From assembly GCA_045628865.1 (NCBI GenBank), contig JAZQQB010000010.1, positions 1-31,889 on the forward strand: a stretch of 31,889 nt of DNA, in the 5' to 3' direction. The stretch is from JAZQQB01 sp045628865 (GTDB lineage Bacteria > Bacillota > Clostridia > Lachnospirales > Lachnospiraceae). Under the pieces are notes generated by a model, which saw only the letters and a list, made by a program, of their open reading frames with translations, ran no database searches and had not been told where the DNA came from. Positions 10,601 to 19,091 of this stretch are shown piece after piece. The translations under genes were made by a program, and so were the position numbers. The number at the start of each line of letters is the position of its first letter. Position 1 is the first letter of the stretch.

Positions 10601-12827
10601 TGGTACAGCGGTATTTACTGCTAATTTGAAAAATGAAGGCGATACCATCCAGGTATATAAGGTTGCCAAGATGACCTGGAACGCGACAGATCAAACCTAT
10701 GTTGGACCGGTTTGGCAGGATGGTTTTGTAACGGCTATTAAAAATGAAGAGGCTTTTAACAGTTATGATTTTGATAAGGTAAAGGATCCTGTTGCTTTGG
10801 CAGAGCAGGATATGAGCCTTCAGGTAGAATTTATCAGTAAGATGTATGACTGGATGAGTACCAAAGGTGCAGGATTTGGTTATGAAACAACTACCAACAT
10901 GGTTCTTGATCAAAAAACAAAACTTTCCTACACAGATACGGCTGCTACTTATGGAATCTATCTTGTAAAAGCTACAGGTAGTGGAGGAAAGGAATATCAG
11001 CCAATTCTTGCAAATGTACTTCCAACACAGGAAGGACCTTTTGGTAACTGGTTCATGAAGAGTCCAATAGAAGCAGATTTAAAATATTCGGACGTTAAGA
11101 TTTCGAAAACCATCAATGGAAAACCTTCTGATACTGTTATGAGAGGTGAAGTTGTAGAATTCGTATTGGATGCAGAAGTTCCAGATTATCCACCAGAGCC
11201 TGTACTTGATCCAATCTCTGGCGAACCATTGATGGATGATAATGGAGATCCTCTTGTTACTTACGAGCATTACTACTTTACTATCATCGATAATATGTCT
11301 GAAGCATTTTCTCTTGTTAGAGATGAAAAGGGTATGCCAAAGGATTTAAAGATTGAATATAGAGTATATCAAGATAGTACAAAAACATGGGAGTGGATAG
11401 ATGTTCCAGAAGATCAGATGTCAGTTCTATTCAATGAGGAAGCAGCCTCTGAGAAAGGTCCTGGTGTGATCAGTTATACTTCCAATGGCACTGCTGATAA
11501 ACTTTATCTACAGTATGTGTATAATCAGGCTACCGATAACTACAGTCAGATTACTTATTATTATAATGAGCAGACTGGTAAACTGGTTCAGATCTATAAA
11601 GCTGATGCAACAGAAATCAATGCGCCTGCAGAGATCAATGCTACAGCCATCATTTCTGAGTACAACAAGATAACTGGAAAATCTGTTACATCCTTTAAGA
11701 GAGATGGAAGTACTTTATGGGAGCAGATCCTTGCAGTTGGATTCCAGTATGAGGATATTATGGGAGTTGGTGATCTTGACACCAATCCTAGCAATATCAG
11801 AATCACCTATTATGGTGAAGTAACAGATGAATCAAACATTGGTACAGACGATAACTTCAACGAAGTGATCATTAAATTCGTTAAAGATAAATCTGGTGAA
11901 GTAGATGAGAAAAAGGATATTGTTTATGCATGGACTTATGAAGCAGTAATCAAGAAAGTGGATGGAGATAGCGGAAATCCATTGGAAAACGCTGAATTCA
12001 AAGTTTACAAGGAAAACTATATTTATGCTTCAGCAACAGCAGGCATTTCAGAAACAAAAACAACAGATTACAGCAAATATAGTTGGGTGGCATCTGTTGG
12101 AACAGATTCCTTAAAAGGAACAAAAGAGGGAGTGTCTGTGGATAAGGCAGGAGATGGTGTAACAGCTCCGGCAGGTCTTGAAACACTGGATGTTGCAAGT
12201 ACAACCTTAGAAGGTATGTATGTAAGAGTTGTAGAGGCTGAATCGTCAACTTCTAACCCTTGTGATCTATGTGGCAGTCAAAGCACACATAATCATTTGG
12301 TAGTTTATAATTTGTATGATAATTACGATGGTATTACACCAAACAAAACAATTAAATCAACAAAGGATGCAAATGGTGTAAAGATCAGTGGTCTAGAACC
12401 TGGTAGCTATATTTTGATCGAAACAAATGCTCCAGACGGATATAATAAGTTGAATGAAGCAATTCGCTTTGAGATTCAGGAGATCAATGTTGCAGTAGCC
12501 AAGAAATTGAATAAAGACCAGGCAGAAAGTTTACGTGGTTTCTTCTCTGATGAAAAAGAAGAAGTATCTGGATGGGAAAGTCTTACAACAGCTCAGAAAA
12601 ACGAAAAGATTGCTGAGTTAGAACAAAATGGTTTCTATCAGGATACAGATGGTGTATTCCGTAAGGCTTATCCAGCTGGTTCTTATGTAATTGAAGTAAA
12701 GAACTATGCAGGATTGACACTTCCAAGTACTGGTGGTGTAGGTACTATGTTATTTACGATCATTGGTATTGTGATCATGGTAAGTGCATTTGTATTCATC
12801 ATTGTTAAGAGAAGAAAAGCATATTAG
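7659..12827 (+). CDS. Tandem pilin polyprotein: two complete LPSTG pilins fused in one reading frame
   Basis: The 1722-residue product has a signal peptide (~1-27), pilin A with E-box E839 (YILVETYTP), LPSTGG at 906-911, a membrane span, the basic cluster KGKRKA (934-939), a second hydrophobic stretch, and an AHA|E signal-peptidase-like site at 963/964. Pilin B follows with E-box E1588 (YILIETNAP), LPSTGG at 1688-1693, a last span and KRRKAY. The basic cluster serves both as the tail of the first sorting signal and as the n-region of the second signal peptide. No start codon with a ribosome binding site lies at the junction (nt 10440-10560) and the frame is unbroken, so one polypeptide is made. 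Cleavage at LPST|G and AHA|E would release two pilins and a 54-residue two-span hairpin. Pilin B also holds a CDLCGSQSTHNH motif (1535-1546). Both halves are homologous to the preceding pilin. Confidence 0.88.
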   Translation: MRNIAKRFLTVALAGMMLFGSTMTTFAVESEMLSEQIKNEDGTLKVKLDNDNLNASTGNITIIKNSNTDAVTLYQIATFNFDKNKMEWNRQINDWCLASNNVTYGGKSYNFSKYQNYPEQSGVQSPKSGPELLGAASTEVQKAFFTILLRGNESAQGKIDTADLPVAQSSDGTTKVIEGVSVSSNAPKDLVTITTDNYNQTEVTDLLGGTPTQITGFIDPSTVTFYKEGVSVPNGDGIINESFANAQEPKWPKSYKYTLNGVEYSEGQVLQKADGGSFSFEKMPIGMYIADGSYDNGSRQLYAPLTIALTPEKDGATGNWYLSDVITNQKAAELYMEKFINGKKSDIVKIGEVVDFEIEFQIPKYGERQVGDNVKEYTLTFDDNMDDAFAVIPTSVKVDIVNVDPGTGNKTYTQFPEACYDSLIANPALENPTTDEGFIVQGCSPEHLSAYRIYRNHFKYYLSTLEQSKISNNTFLDNNNATCNVEEDEWGKYVWYYGYYYYRDGAYHMLKNDTQNAEYVTYYGQSSKIKVPATPSSKILAGNEVRALYSNETKDTIGHSWYDYLPSKVDEYNHTIFNVTFNYREMLNQKASLNNLDNLKLRITYQAVVTDKIEPGSENNTNEAVMTYEIDANGKVLGTIKDIVRAYTYELNLIKEDGDTVNEQTPTPLAGAKFSLFRETNTYDTTTDHDFIENYDHEWYYSFDYPEKKPIDPSAGTKDPNYYKTYGADMNYTAEAYATMAAMDMDAYITELKTQDTIRLGEDGKLVKDPDTGNVQKKQEGIDFYKYEDGSTVRIFELYEYDYTVSGANVHFKGEFTSEADLAGKKTNGLDVGHYILVETYTPSPYNLLAEDIYFEVNALDPEDAKENHQGSFAPFEKAKPADASAEQVLTGVYDMTVLNYKGLQLPSTGGIGTTIFTIIGIVIMLAAIVLVVKGKRKAIAGTLAVFVIATSVLSLAALTAHAETAVNLNNNKYGSTVTGDGTAVFTANLKNEGDTIQVYKVAKMTWNATDQTYVGPVWQDGFVTAIKNEEAFNSYDFDKVKDPVALAEQDMSLQVEFISKMYDWMSTKGAGFGYETTTNMVLDQKTKLSYTDTAATYGIYLVKATGSGGKEYQPILANVLPTQEGPFGNWFMKSPIEADLKYSDVKISKTINGKPSDTVMRGEVVEFVLDAEVPDYPPEPVLDPISGEPLMDDNGDPLVTYEHYYFTIIDNMSEAFSLVRDEKGMPKDLKIEYRVYQDSTKTWEWIDVPEDQMSVLFNEEAASEKGPGVISYTSNGTADKLYLQYVYNQATDNYSQITYYYNEQTGKLVQIYKADATEINAPAEINATAIISEYNKITGKSVTSFKRDGSTLWEQILAVGFQYEDIMGVGDLDTNPSNIRITYYGEVTDESNIGTDDNFNEVIIKFVKDKSGEVDEKKDIVYAWTYEAVIKKVDGDSGNPLENAEFKVYKENYIYASATAGISETKTTDYSKYSWVASVGTDSLKGTKEGVSVDKAGDGVTAPAGLETLDVASTTLEGMYVRVVEAESSTSNPCDLCGSQSTHNHLVVYNLYDNYDGITPNKTIKSTKDANGVKISGLEPGSYILIETNAPDGYNKLNEAIRFEIQEINVAVAKKLNKDQAESLRGFFSDEKEEVSGWESLTTAQKNEKIAELEQNGFYQDTDGVFRKAYPAGSYVIEVKNYAGLTLPSTGGVGTMLFTIIGIVIMVSAFVFIIVKRRKAY

Positions 12828-12877
12828 AATTTTTGGGAATTTTCAGAAAAGGTAAAAAATTAACAGAAAAATGTCGA

Positions 12878-12883
12878 TATAAT
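12878..12883 (+). promoter_or_regulatory. Possible -10 element before the sortase gene
   Basis: A perfect TATAAT lies in the gap between the pilin gene and the sortase gene. No convincing -35 is found 16-18 nt upstream (the window there is A-rich), so it would need an activator. If it is used, the transcript would run through the hairpin at 12936-12971 before reaching the sortase start. Confidence 0.3.
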
Positions 12884-12935
12884 ATTGAACAAATACAGCT
12901 TGTAAGCAGTGTTCGTTACTATTGACAAAAACAAG

Positions 12936-12971
12936 TGGCAGAAGACTTCGTATTTGTCTTCTGCCATTTTT
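12936..12971 (+). terminator. Perfect 11-bp terminator hairpin between pilin and sortase genes
   Basis: TGGCAGAAGAC and GTCTTCTGCCA form a perfect 11-bp stem with a 9-nt loop, followed by five T. It lies 108 nt after the pilin stop and 18 nt before the sortase start. It can end pilin transcripts and let a fraction read through, giving much pilin and little sortase, or act as an attenuator on a transcript started at 12878. It overlaps the N-terminal extension that a GTG start at 12909 would add, which argues against that start. Confidence 0.8.
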
Positions 12972-12989
12972 GATAAGGGTACGAGGAGT

Positions 12990-14849
12990 ATGCAGCAGAG
13001 AGGTCAATTCAGTTGGATGAATATACTTCTTATTTTCATCTTCATGCTAGGTCTTGGTATTCTACTATATCCAAATATTAGTGATTATATCAATCAGAAA
13101 AACAGTTCCAAAGCAGTCTCAGAGTACGATGATTCTGTTGCACAAATGAATCATGAACAAAGAGTTGCAGTTATGGAAAGTGCCAATTCCTACAATAGCA
13201 AATTATCCAAGAGCATGTCACGTTTCACAGACATGACGGAAGATGAATATGAAGAATATATGAACGAATTGAATATCAATGGTGAAGGTATGATGTGTTA
13301 CCTGAAAATCGATAAACTGGGGGTAAATCTCCCGGTTTATCATGGTACTGATGAGTCGGTTCTTCAGCATTATATTGGTCACGTGGAGGGGACTAGTTTG
13401 CCTGTTGGTGGAATTGGTACGCATTGTGGTTTATCAGGCCATAGAGGACTTCCTACAGCAGTACTATTTACCAATCTTGACAGAATGGAAGTTGGAGACA
13501 CATTTGAAATCTATATTTTGGGTGAGGTTCATCAGTATGTTGTAGATCAAATTGTGTTTGTACTTCCAGATGATCTATCACCATTGGAAATTGACCCGAA
13601 TGAGGATTATGTTACTTTGATCACATGTCATCCATATGGAGTCAACACCCATCGTATGATGGTTAGAGGAAAAAGGGTTCCAGAAGGAGAGAATGCTGAG
13701 GATATTGTTGAAGCCGAAAGTGGAGATAATAAGAAAAAGCTTTTCGATTTCACAAGGGAACAGGCGGTCAATATGATTGCCATTGCAATGACAGGTGGTT
13801 TTTTCTTTATTGGTATTCCATTGTTTATTTTAGTTCCTGTAAGAAAGAGAATTCTGGTGTTACGTCCTTGGGATGACAATATTGTTGAAGTAATTGATGC
13901 AGCTGTTATTGTTTCGGCATATGCAACCAGAGCGAACTGGGAAGTGTCTGAGGTGGCAAAAGAGGCTGATTGGCTAGCTTCATTAAGACGATGGGACGAG
14001 GATATGGGATCAGTAAAAGCGGAGCCAAGGATACCGATCGGACCACAGGATGATTTAGATGTGATTGATGAATTAGATCGTATAGAGTCAGAGGAATTTG
14101 TTTTAGATTTAATGAAATTAGATGGTGTACCTGAGGATGTGGATGTATATGATCTATTGAAACAATTAAAACAGGAAGATGAGGAACAGGAAACTAAGGA
14201 GCAAGAAGCTGAAGTTATAGATCCAGAAGCAGGAGAAAACATAATAGAAGAAAACACAATAGAAGAAGTGGTAGAATCTGACACGGCAGATGATATTGAA
14301 TTGATGCTTGATATGGAAAACAAAAAGTATTCTGATCTGGAGGAAGCTTTAGGTGATCAGAATGAAAATGCATCACAGGATAATATGGAACAAGATCTTC
14401 AAGCGGATACGGATGATGATAACCTTTTAGAGGAAGAAAAGATTAATCCTACAAAGGGAAGAGATCTTTCAGAAGACGAAAAAGAAGTTTATGATGCCAT
14501 TACAGAAAAGGTAAATGGAAAAGAACTTCGAGATGAAACCCTATTGTACGACAAGTTGTTGATGACAGGTGTTTATGAAGAACGTCCGTGGAATAACTAT
14601 GAGTATGAGGAAGATTCCTTTACGGATGAAATGCTTGAGAGATTTACGGAGGAACAACTTTTACAAAAAGAGGAAGAAGAAAATAGAGAAGAGTATATAT
14701 GGGATAATGAAATACTTGAGAAAGTTGACCAGGATTGGTCAAAATTAGATCCACGGGTGCAGAAAGTAGCACTTCCATTTATTGATATCAAGAAGGTTTT
14801 AGAGGATAAGAGAAATGAACAAGCTGATTCAGAGGATAAGAAAGAATAA
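12990..14849 (+). CDS. Class C (pilin-polymerising) sortase with long acidic cytoplasmic tail
   Basis: This is a membrane cysteine transpeptidase joining pilins through their LPSTG threonine. The product has 619 residues. It has an N-terminal span (~11-28), then the class C core: YHGTDESVLQHYIGHVEGTS, catalytic H151 in SGHRGLP, C213 in LITCHPYG and R222 in THRMM. A second span (~267-290) ends in basic VRKR. Normal class C sortases end soon after this span, at roughly 250-350 residues. Here about 320 more residues follow, extremely rich in Asp and Glu, with predicted helical pieces and no family I recognise. By topology this tail is cytoplasmic. ATG 12990 is chosen because a terminator hairpin overlaps the longer form and AAGGG/GAGGAG lie before it. 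The 3' end overlaps the next gene by 35 nt. Confidence 0.9.
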   Translation: MQQRGQFSWMNILLIFIFMLGLGILLYPNISDYINQKNSSKAVSEYDDSVAQMNHEQRVAVMESANSYNSKLSKSMSRFTDMTEDEYEEYMNELNINGEGMMCYLKIDKLGVNLPVYHGTDESVLQHYIGHVEGTSLPVGGIGTHCGLSGHRGLPTAVLFTNLDRMEVGDTFEIYILGEVHQYVVDQIVFVLPDDLSPLEIDPNEDYVTLITCHPYGVNTHRMMVRGKRVPEGENAEDIVEAESGDNKKKLFDFTREQAVNMIAIAMTGGFFFIGIPLFILVPVRKRILVLRPWDDNIVEVIDAAVIVSAYATRANWEVSEVAKEADWLASLRRWDEDMGSVKAEPRIPIGPQDDLDVIDELDRIESEEFVLDLMKLDGVPEDVDVYDLLKQLKQEDEEQETKEQEAEVIDPEAGENIIEENTIEEVVESDTADDIELMLDMENKKYSDLEEALGDQNENASQDNMEQDLQADTDDDNLLEEEKINPTKGRDLSEDEKEVYDAITEKVNGKELRDETLLYDKLLMTGVYEERPWNNYEYEEDSFTDEMLERFTEEQLLQKEEEENREEYIWDNEILEKVDQDWSKLDPRVQKVALPFIDIKKVLEDKRNEQADSEDKKE

Positions 14850-17751
14850 AAGAATATGGCTGACAGCAGGTGTCATTGCACTATTGATTGGTATTTTCAC
14901 AATTACGCAGTTTCTGTTTCGATATGAAACAGTTAAGCATCAGTATTATTCATATGCAGAAAATAGCAGGGAAAATAGCGGTGAAAGCGAGTTTGATGAG
15001 TATGTAGAGGCTTATAAGGCTTTAGAAGAATACGCAACATTGGAAAATGAAAATGCGATTGCTTCTATGAACTATACTGCGCTTGTATCCCCTGTTACCA
15101 ATGAGGAAGCAGTTCAGGAAAATACAGTAAGTGGAAATAATCAAAGTGAACCGAATAATGATACGGTAAGTGGAAATAATCAAAATGATCCACAGAATTT
15201 TGATCAACAAACACCTTCTGAAACGGCAGGTGAGTCAGTAGGTAATTCCGAGGATGATTCAGAAGACGAAGAAACTGATGATGATTCAGAAAATGAAAAC
15301 GGTACTGGTTTGGAAAATGAGCAACAAGACGAGGCAGGTGATTCGTCACAGAATGAAGTAACACCGGTTTATATGGAGGATTCGGAATCACAAGAATCTG
15401 AAAATCCATCACAAGGCGGACAAAATGAAAATCAGGTTCGTATGGAACAAAAAGAGAAACTTGTTCTTTTGTCAGAGCAAGGTAGCGAATCATCAAATAA
15501 CATTCCAAAACCTCAGGATGAAAATGAAGATAGTGAACCAACAGTATCGTCTAATAATATGCCTGAGCCACCAACATTACCAGAAGGTTTATCTGAAGTT
15601 GAGGTGACGTTATACTTTAACAATCTGTCATCTGCGTTTTTGGCAGCAGAAGCGCTTTATGAAATTAAGAACAAAGATTTAACAGATGGAGTAGAACCAT
15701 ATATTCCAATAATTCAAATAATAGCTGATTTTCAGATGGATGAAGTACTGGTGTGTACAAATCCATATGGAATGATTCTTGATTTGAATGGGCATTTAAT
15801 TACATTTTCTGAAAATGCATATTTCAATATAGTGAATCAAGGAAAAATAGAACTGATTGATGATGCAGCAGAAATAGGGGGTATGAAAACTTCAGCAGCC
15901 TATCTTTTTATGGGAAATGGTGAACTGACTTTTTCTAAAGGAGTATATTTGGCACCTTTAGGTAGTATTGTGAATTCTGCTACAAAGGTTCATGTTTTAG
16001 ATGGACAATTTGTGTATGAAAAAGAAAAAGGGTTGTTGGAAGAAGGAGACTTGATTCTGCCAGTGGATAAGGTCTTGTATCCAAAAACGCTGACATTTAG
16101 AAATGAAATGTATAGTTGCGTTGTATTAGATGATCCGGATTTTATGGTCGTTGCAGGAGAAGAGGATGAACAGGAAATCTTTTATTTTGCGACGTTTGGT
16201 GAAGCGTTTGAAAACGCACAAAAAATTAGTGATGAAAAAGATCAGCAATTGGTAAAAATTTGTATTTTTGACGATCAGATCGTACGAATTGCTGTGGATA
16301 ATACGTTGGTTATGGAAAAAGGATGTGTAGAGTTATCCAATTTATCTTTTATCCGTGATGATGAATTTGTGGATAGTTTTTTCCATATAACAGCAGGGGA
16401 ATTGTATTTTCATTCCATCACGATAGATGGAACAATCTATTCCGAGAATTTGTTTGTATCCAATGGGGCTTTGGTGCAGGTAGACGGTGGAAATCTGCAT
16501 ATTTGTGGTACAAAGGAGCATCCTACTATCATTTATAAAAATACGGTGATGGCAGAACTGAAGGAACTAGAAGATGGAGACTATCTGATGATGAATGGAT
16601 CAGGTGTTTCTGTAATAAATGGTGGAAATGTTTATGTATCCAGTTGTGTTCAAATAAAGGATAATATTGCCATTACACGAGTGACTGAAGATAATCCACA
16701 GGGTACGGAAAAAAATAATGTATTTTTGAATCAGAATGCAAAACTTTTGATTGAAGGAAAAATGGATGAAGATGCTTTTATTGGAATAAGTAATCCATTT
16801 TCGGTAGTTGCAGGACTCACAAATTTTGCATATATTCATGAATCCTATAAAGAAGCCTTTTTGGCAGAACAAAACAGCGTTCAGCCATTGGCACAACAGC
16901 AGGATGAATTGGTTCATTCATTCTTTGATGAAAGATTAAAAGCTTTTGTATTGGATAGTTATTTGTATCAGACTTATTATGCAGTTTACGATGAAGAAAC
17001 AAACGAAGTTTTTTGGAACAAGGATCAGATTATGCTTCCTGAGGCAGGTGTATTTAGAATAGAGATTCTATTATTTGTAGCAGCAGTATATCTTTTGTTA
17101 ATGTTGGGATTGATGATATTTGTTAAGAAGGTTCCTACCAACAGACCTTTGTTAGTAGCCTCTCTTACCTGCCTTGCATTAAGTATTTTTGTAAGTATAT
17201 TTAAAATCGTGCATGAAAAAAATCTTGCTAGGCAAAACAGAGAAGTAATGGAAGAGGTTATAGCACAGTATAATGCACCATCTGTGGATATTAGAACCCT
17301 ATCCATTGAAGAGACGGTAGAGGAAGTTGTGGTTGAAGAAATTGAAAATGAGAAAACATTACAGGTTCCAGCAGATGGCAGAGAATACATTGGTATAATT
17401 GAAATTGAAGAATTGCAGATTTTACTTCCGATTCTAAAGGAATATTCAGCTGTCAATATGAAAACCACGCCTTGTGTATATTACGGTTCGGTTGAAGATG
17501 GAAACCTTGTTATAGTTGGGCACAACTATGATACACAGTTTGGCTTGTTAAATATGCTGAATGACGAGGATGTAATTCATGTGAATATTACTTTATCAGA
17601 TGGAACAAAATTACAATATACCAGTATCAGAAGAGAAGAGTTAGAGCCTGACGATGTGGATCGAATGTTGTCAACAAGATGTGACTTAACATTATTTACT
17701 TGTAATTATATTGGAGATAAAAGGATAACATTTAGGTTAATGCGGGATTAA
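14815..17751 (+). CDS. Fusion of beta-helix surface protein, LPEAG sorting signal and C-terminal sortase domain
   Basis: The 978-residue product has an N-terminal basic segment and span (~15-36). Residues ~45-260 are acidic and low in complexity, with a repeated TVSGNNQ segment. Residues ~265-700 show parallel beta-helix style repeats (MILDLNGHLITFSENAYFNI). LPEAG at 741-745 is followed by a hydrophobic span and VKKVP, exactly the layout of a sorting signal. Then comes a second hydrophobic segment (~780-800), like a signal anchor, and finally a sortase core: H903 in IVGHNYDTQFG, C963 in LTLFTCNY, with R970 as the likely arginine. The whole catalytic set is present. The class is uncertain; it is not a copy of the class C enzyme upstream. 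The gene overlaps the upstream sortase gene by 35 nt, which indicates co-translation. A sortase joined to its own possible substrate is unusual. Confidence 0.85.
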   Translation: MNKLIQRIRKNKRIWLTAGVIALLIGIFTITQFLFRYETVKHQYYSYAENSRENSGESEFDEYVEAYKALEEYATLENENAIASMNYTALVSPVTNEEAVQENTVSGNNQSEPNNDTVSGNNQNDPQNFDQQTPSETAGESVGNSEDDSEDEETDDDSENENGTGLENEQQDEAGDSSQNEVTPVYMEDSESQESENPSQGGQNENQVRMEQKEKLVLLSEQGSESSNNIPKPQDENEDSEPTVSSNNMPEPPTLPEGLSEVEVTLYFNNLSSAFLAAEALYEIKNKDLTDGVEPYIPIIQIIADFQMDEVLVCTNPYGMILDLNGHLITFSENAYFNIVNQGKIELIDDAAEIGGMKTSAAYLFMGNGELTFSKGVYLAPLGSIVNSATKVHVLDGQFVYEKEKGLLEEGDLILPVDKVLYPKTLTFRNEMYSCVVLDDPDFMVVAGEEDEQEIFYFATFGEAFENAQKISDEKDQQLVKICIFDDQIVRIAVDNTLVMEKGCVELSNLSFIRDDEFVDSFFHITAGELYFHSITIDGTIYSENLFVSNGALVQVDGGNLHICGTKEHPTIIYKNTVMAELKELEDGDYLMMNGSGVSVINGGNVYVSSCVQIKDNIAITRVTEDNPQGTEKNNVFLNQNAKLLIEGKMDEDAFIGISNPFSVVAGLTNFAYIHESYKEAFLAEQNSVQPLAQQQDELVHSFFDERLKAFVLDSYLYQTYYAVYDEETNEVFWNKDQIMLPEAGVFRIEILLFVAAVYLLLMLGLMIFVKKVPTNRPLLVASLTCLALSIFVSIFKIVHEKNLARQNREVMEEVIAQYNAPSVDIRTLSIEETVEEVVVEEIENEKTLQVPADGREYIGIIEIEELQILLPILKEYSAVNMKTTPCVYYGSVEDGNLVIVGHNYDTQFGLLNMLNDEDVIHVNITLSDGTKLQYTSIRREELEPDDVDRMLSTRCDLTLFTCNYIGDKRITFRLMRD

Positions 17752-17797
17752 AGAACCTTGTTATTATTTTTTCAAAGTTGATTAGTGGGGTATCACT

Positions 17798-19069
17798 ATG
17801 GAAATGTTTTATATGGGACTTGAAGTGGCTTCACTTTTGGTAACGGCGTATGTTCTTGCGGGGTTAGTGCTTTGCAGGATCGAAAAGACAGGTATCAAAA
17901 AACTCTATATTGCGTTGGGAAGTCATATCATACTACTTCTGGTGTCCATTTTTTCGCAAATTACGGCAGGAGATCCTTCGATGTTGGGAGTTTTTAAGTG
18001 TATGATTGGTCTTGAACTTCCATTGATTGCAGGAATTGGTTTTTTGATTCATTCATATATTTGTGACAGATTAGAAAATGATACATTAATGGGATTATTT
18101 TATGAATGGGCGCCAGTAGCATTATATATTGTAATGACGATCCTTTGGCTTATATCATTAAAAAAAGGCTATCTGTTTCAGATTACAAATGAGGGAACTC
18201 TTGTTAGAGGACAGTATGATGTAGCGGGAATAATAGGTCTTTATATATTCCCTGTACTGGATATTATTTTTATGATTTTGGGCTATATAAAAGGCAGAGT
18301 TGAACAGTCGTCCTTGACGCTTTTTTGCATATTTTTGTTCTTGCCGTTGATTGCACAGGTCTTTATCATTATAAGTGGAGATGTATCCTTTTTGATCATT
18401 TCGTTCTCATTTTCTTACCTTTTGGTGTATATATTTTACTACAGATATGAAGTGAAGTATTTAAGGCAGGAAATAGAAGATGCGGTTGAACAAAAAACGA
18501 AACTGGTTATTTCACAATTGCAGCCACATTTTATGGTCAATGCCATGACAACCATAAAATATTTGTGCATGGATGATCCATCTTATGCGGAAAAGGCGAT
18601 TTCTAAGCTATCGGGTTATTTTAAAAATACACTTGAAGTATTACAGTCAAATTCTTTGGTACCCATTGCTCAAGAGATGGCAAATATACATACGTATTTG
18701 TGGTTAGAACAGTTGCGATTTGAGGATTTGTTAAGGATTAAAATGGATTTTGGAGAGTATGATTTTATGGTTCCATCCTTTACTTTGCAGCCATTGGTGG
18801 AAAATGCAGTGAAGCATGGAGTCTGCAAAAAAGAGGGTGGAGGATGTGTTTCGATCACCATTGATGAGATAGAAGAAGAGGAACTGTATCATATTACTAT
18901 ACAGGATGACGGAGTGGGATTTGATACGATGCTATTGTATGATGAGGAATATGCTACAACAGGAATCAGTAATGTGAAAAAGAGATTAGATAAAATGGTT
19001 TCTGCTAAATTCACATTAAAAAGCAGGCTGGGGTTTGGAACAATAGTTGAAATTTTCATCCCAAGGTAA
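17798..19069 (+). CDS. LytS/YehU-type sensor histidine kinase, orphan in this window
   Basis: The 423-residue product has about six or seven N-terminal membrane helices (~1-215), a short coiled linker, then a His_kinase/GHKL module. The phospho-acceptor region reads QLQPHFMVNAM, with H244, where the family usually has NPHFLFN. The ATP-binding part has the N box VENAVKHG, the G1 box DDGVGFD and a G2-like segment TTGISNVKKRL. Such kinases usually pair with LytTR- or AraC-type response regulators encoded next door, but neither neighbour is one. The gene sits 46 nt after the sortase-fusion gene with no terminator between, so it belongs to the same unit. It may control the GTAAC promoters P1 and P2 through a regulator outside the window; that link is inference. 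GTGGGG lies 7 nt before the ATG. Confidence 0.88.
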   Translation: MEMFYMGLEVASLLVTAYVLAGLVLCRIEKTGIKKLYIALGSHIILLLVSIFSQITAGDPSMLGVFKCMIGLELPLIAGIGFLIHSYICDRLENDTLMGLFYEWAPVALYIVMTILWLISLKKGYLFQITNEGTLVRGQYDVAGIIGLYIFPVLDIIFMILGYIKGRVEQSSLTLFCIFLFLPLIAQVFIIISGDVSFLIISFSFSYLLVYIFYYRYEVKYLRQEIEDAVEQKTKLVISQLQPHFMVNAMTTIKYLCMDDPSYAEKAISKLSGYFKNTLEVLQSNSLVPIAQEMANIHTYLWLEQLRFEDLLRIKMDFGEYDFMVPSFTLQPLVENAVKHGVCKKEGGGCVSITIDEIEEEELYHITIQDDGVGFDTMLLYDEEYATTGISNVKKRLDKMVSAKFTLKSRLGFGTIVEIFIPR

Positions 19070-19091
19070 ATAAGTGATTAAAGGAGTCATT

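Noticed and set aside
12852..12883. A third copy of the GTAAC double element before the sortase gene
   Set aside because: GTAAA and TTAAC are only 8 bp apart and do not keep the spacing to the TATAAT seen in P1 and P2.
12909..12989. GTG start giving the class C sortase 27 more residues
   Set aside because: The added stretch is coded across a perfect terminator hairpin and has no ribosome binding site.
13628..14323. 231-codon minus-strand frame opposite the acidic sortase tail
   Set aside because: It is the Ser/Thr-rich mirror of Asp/Glu-rich codons, and the + strand gene has full family support.
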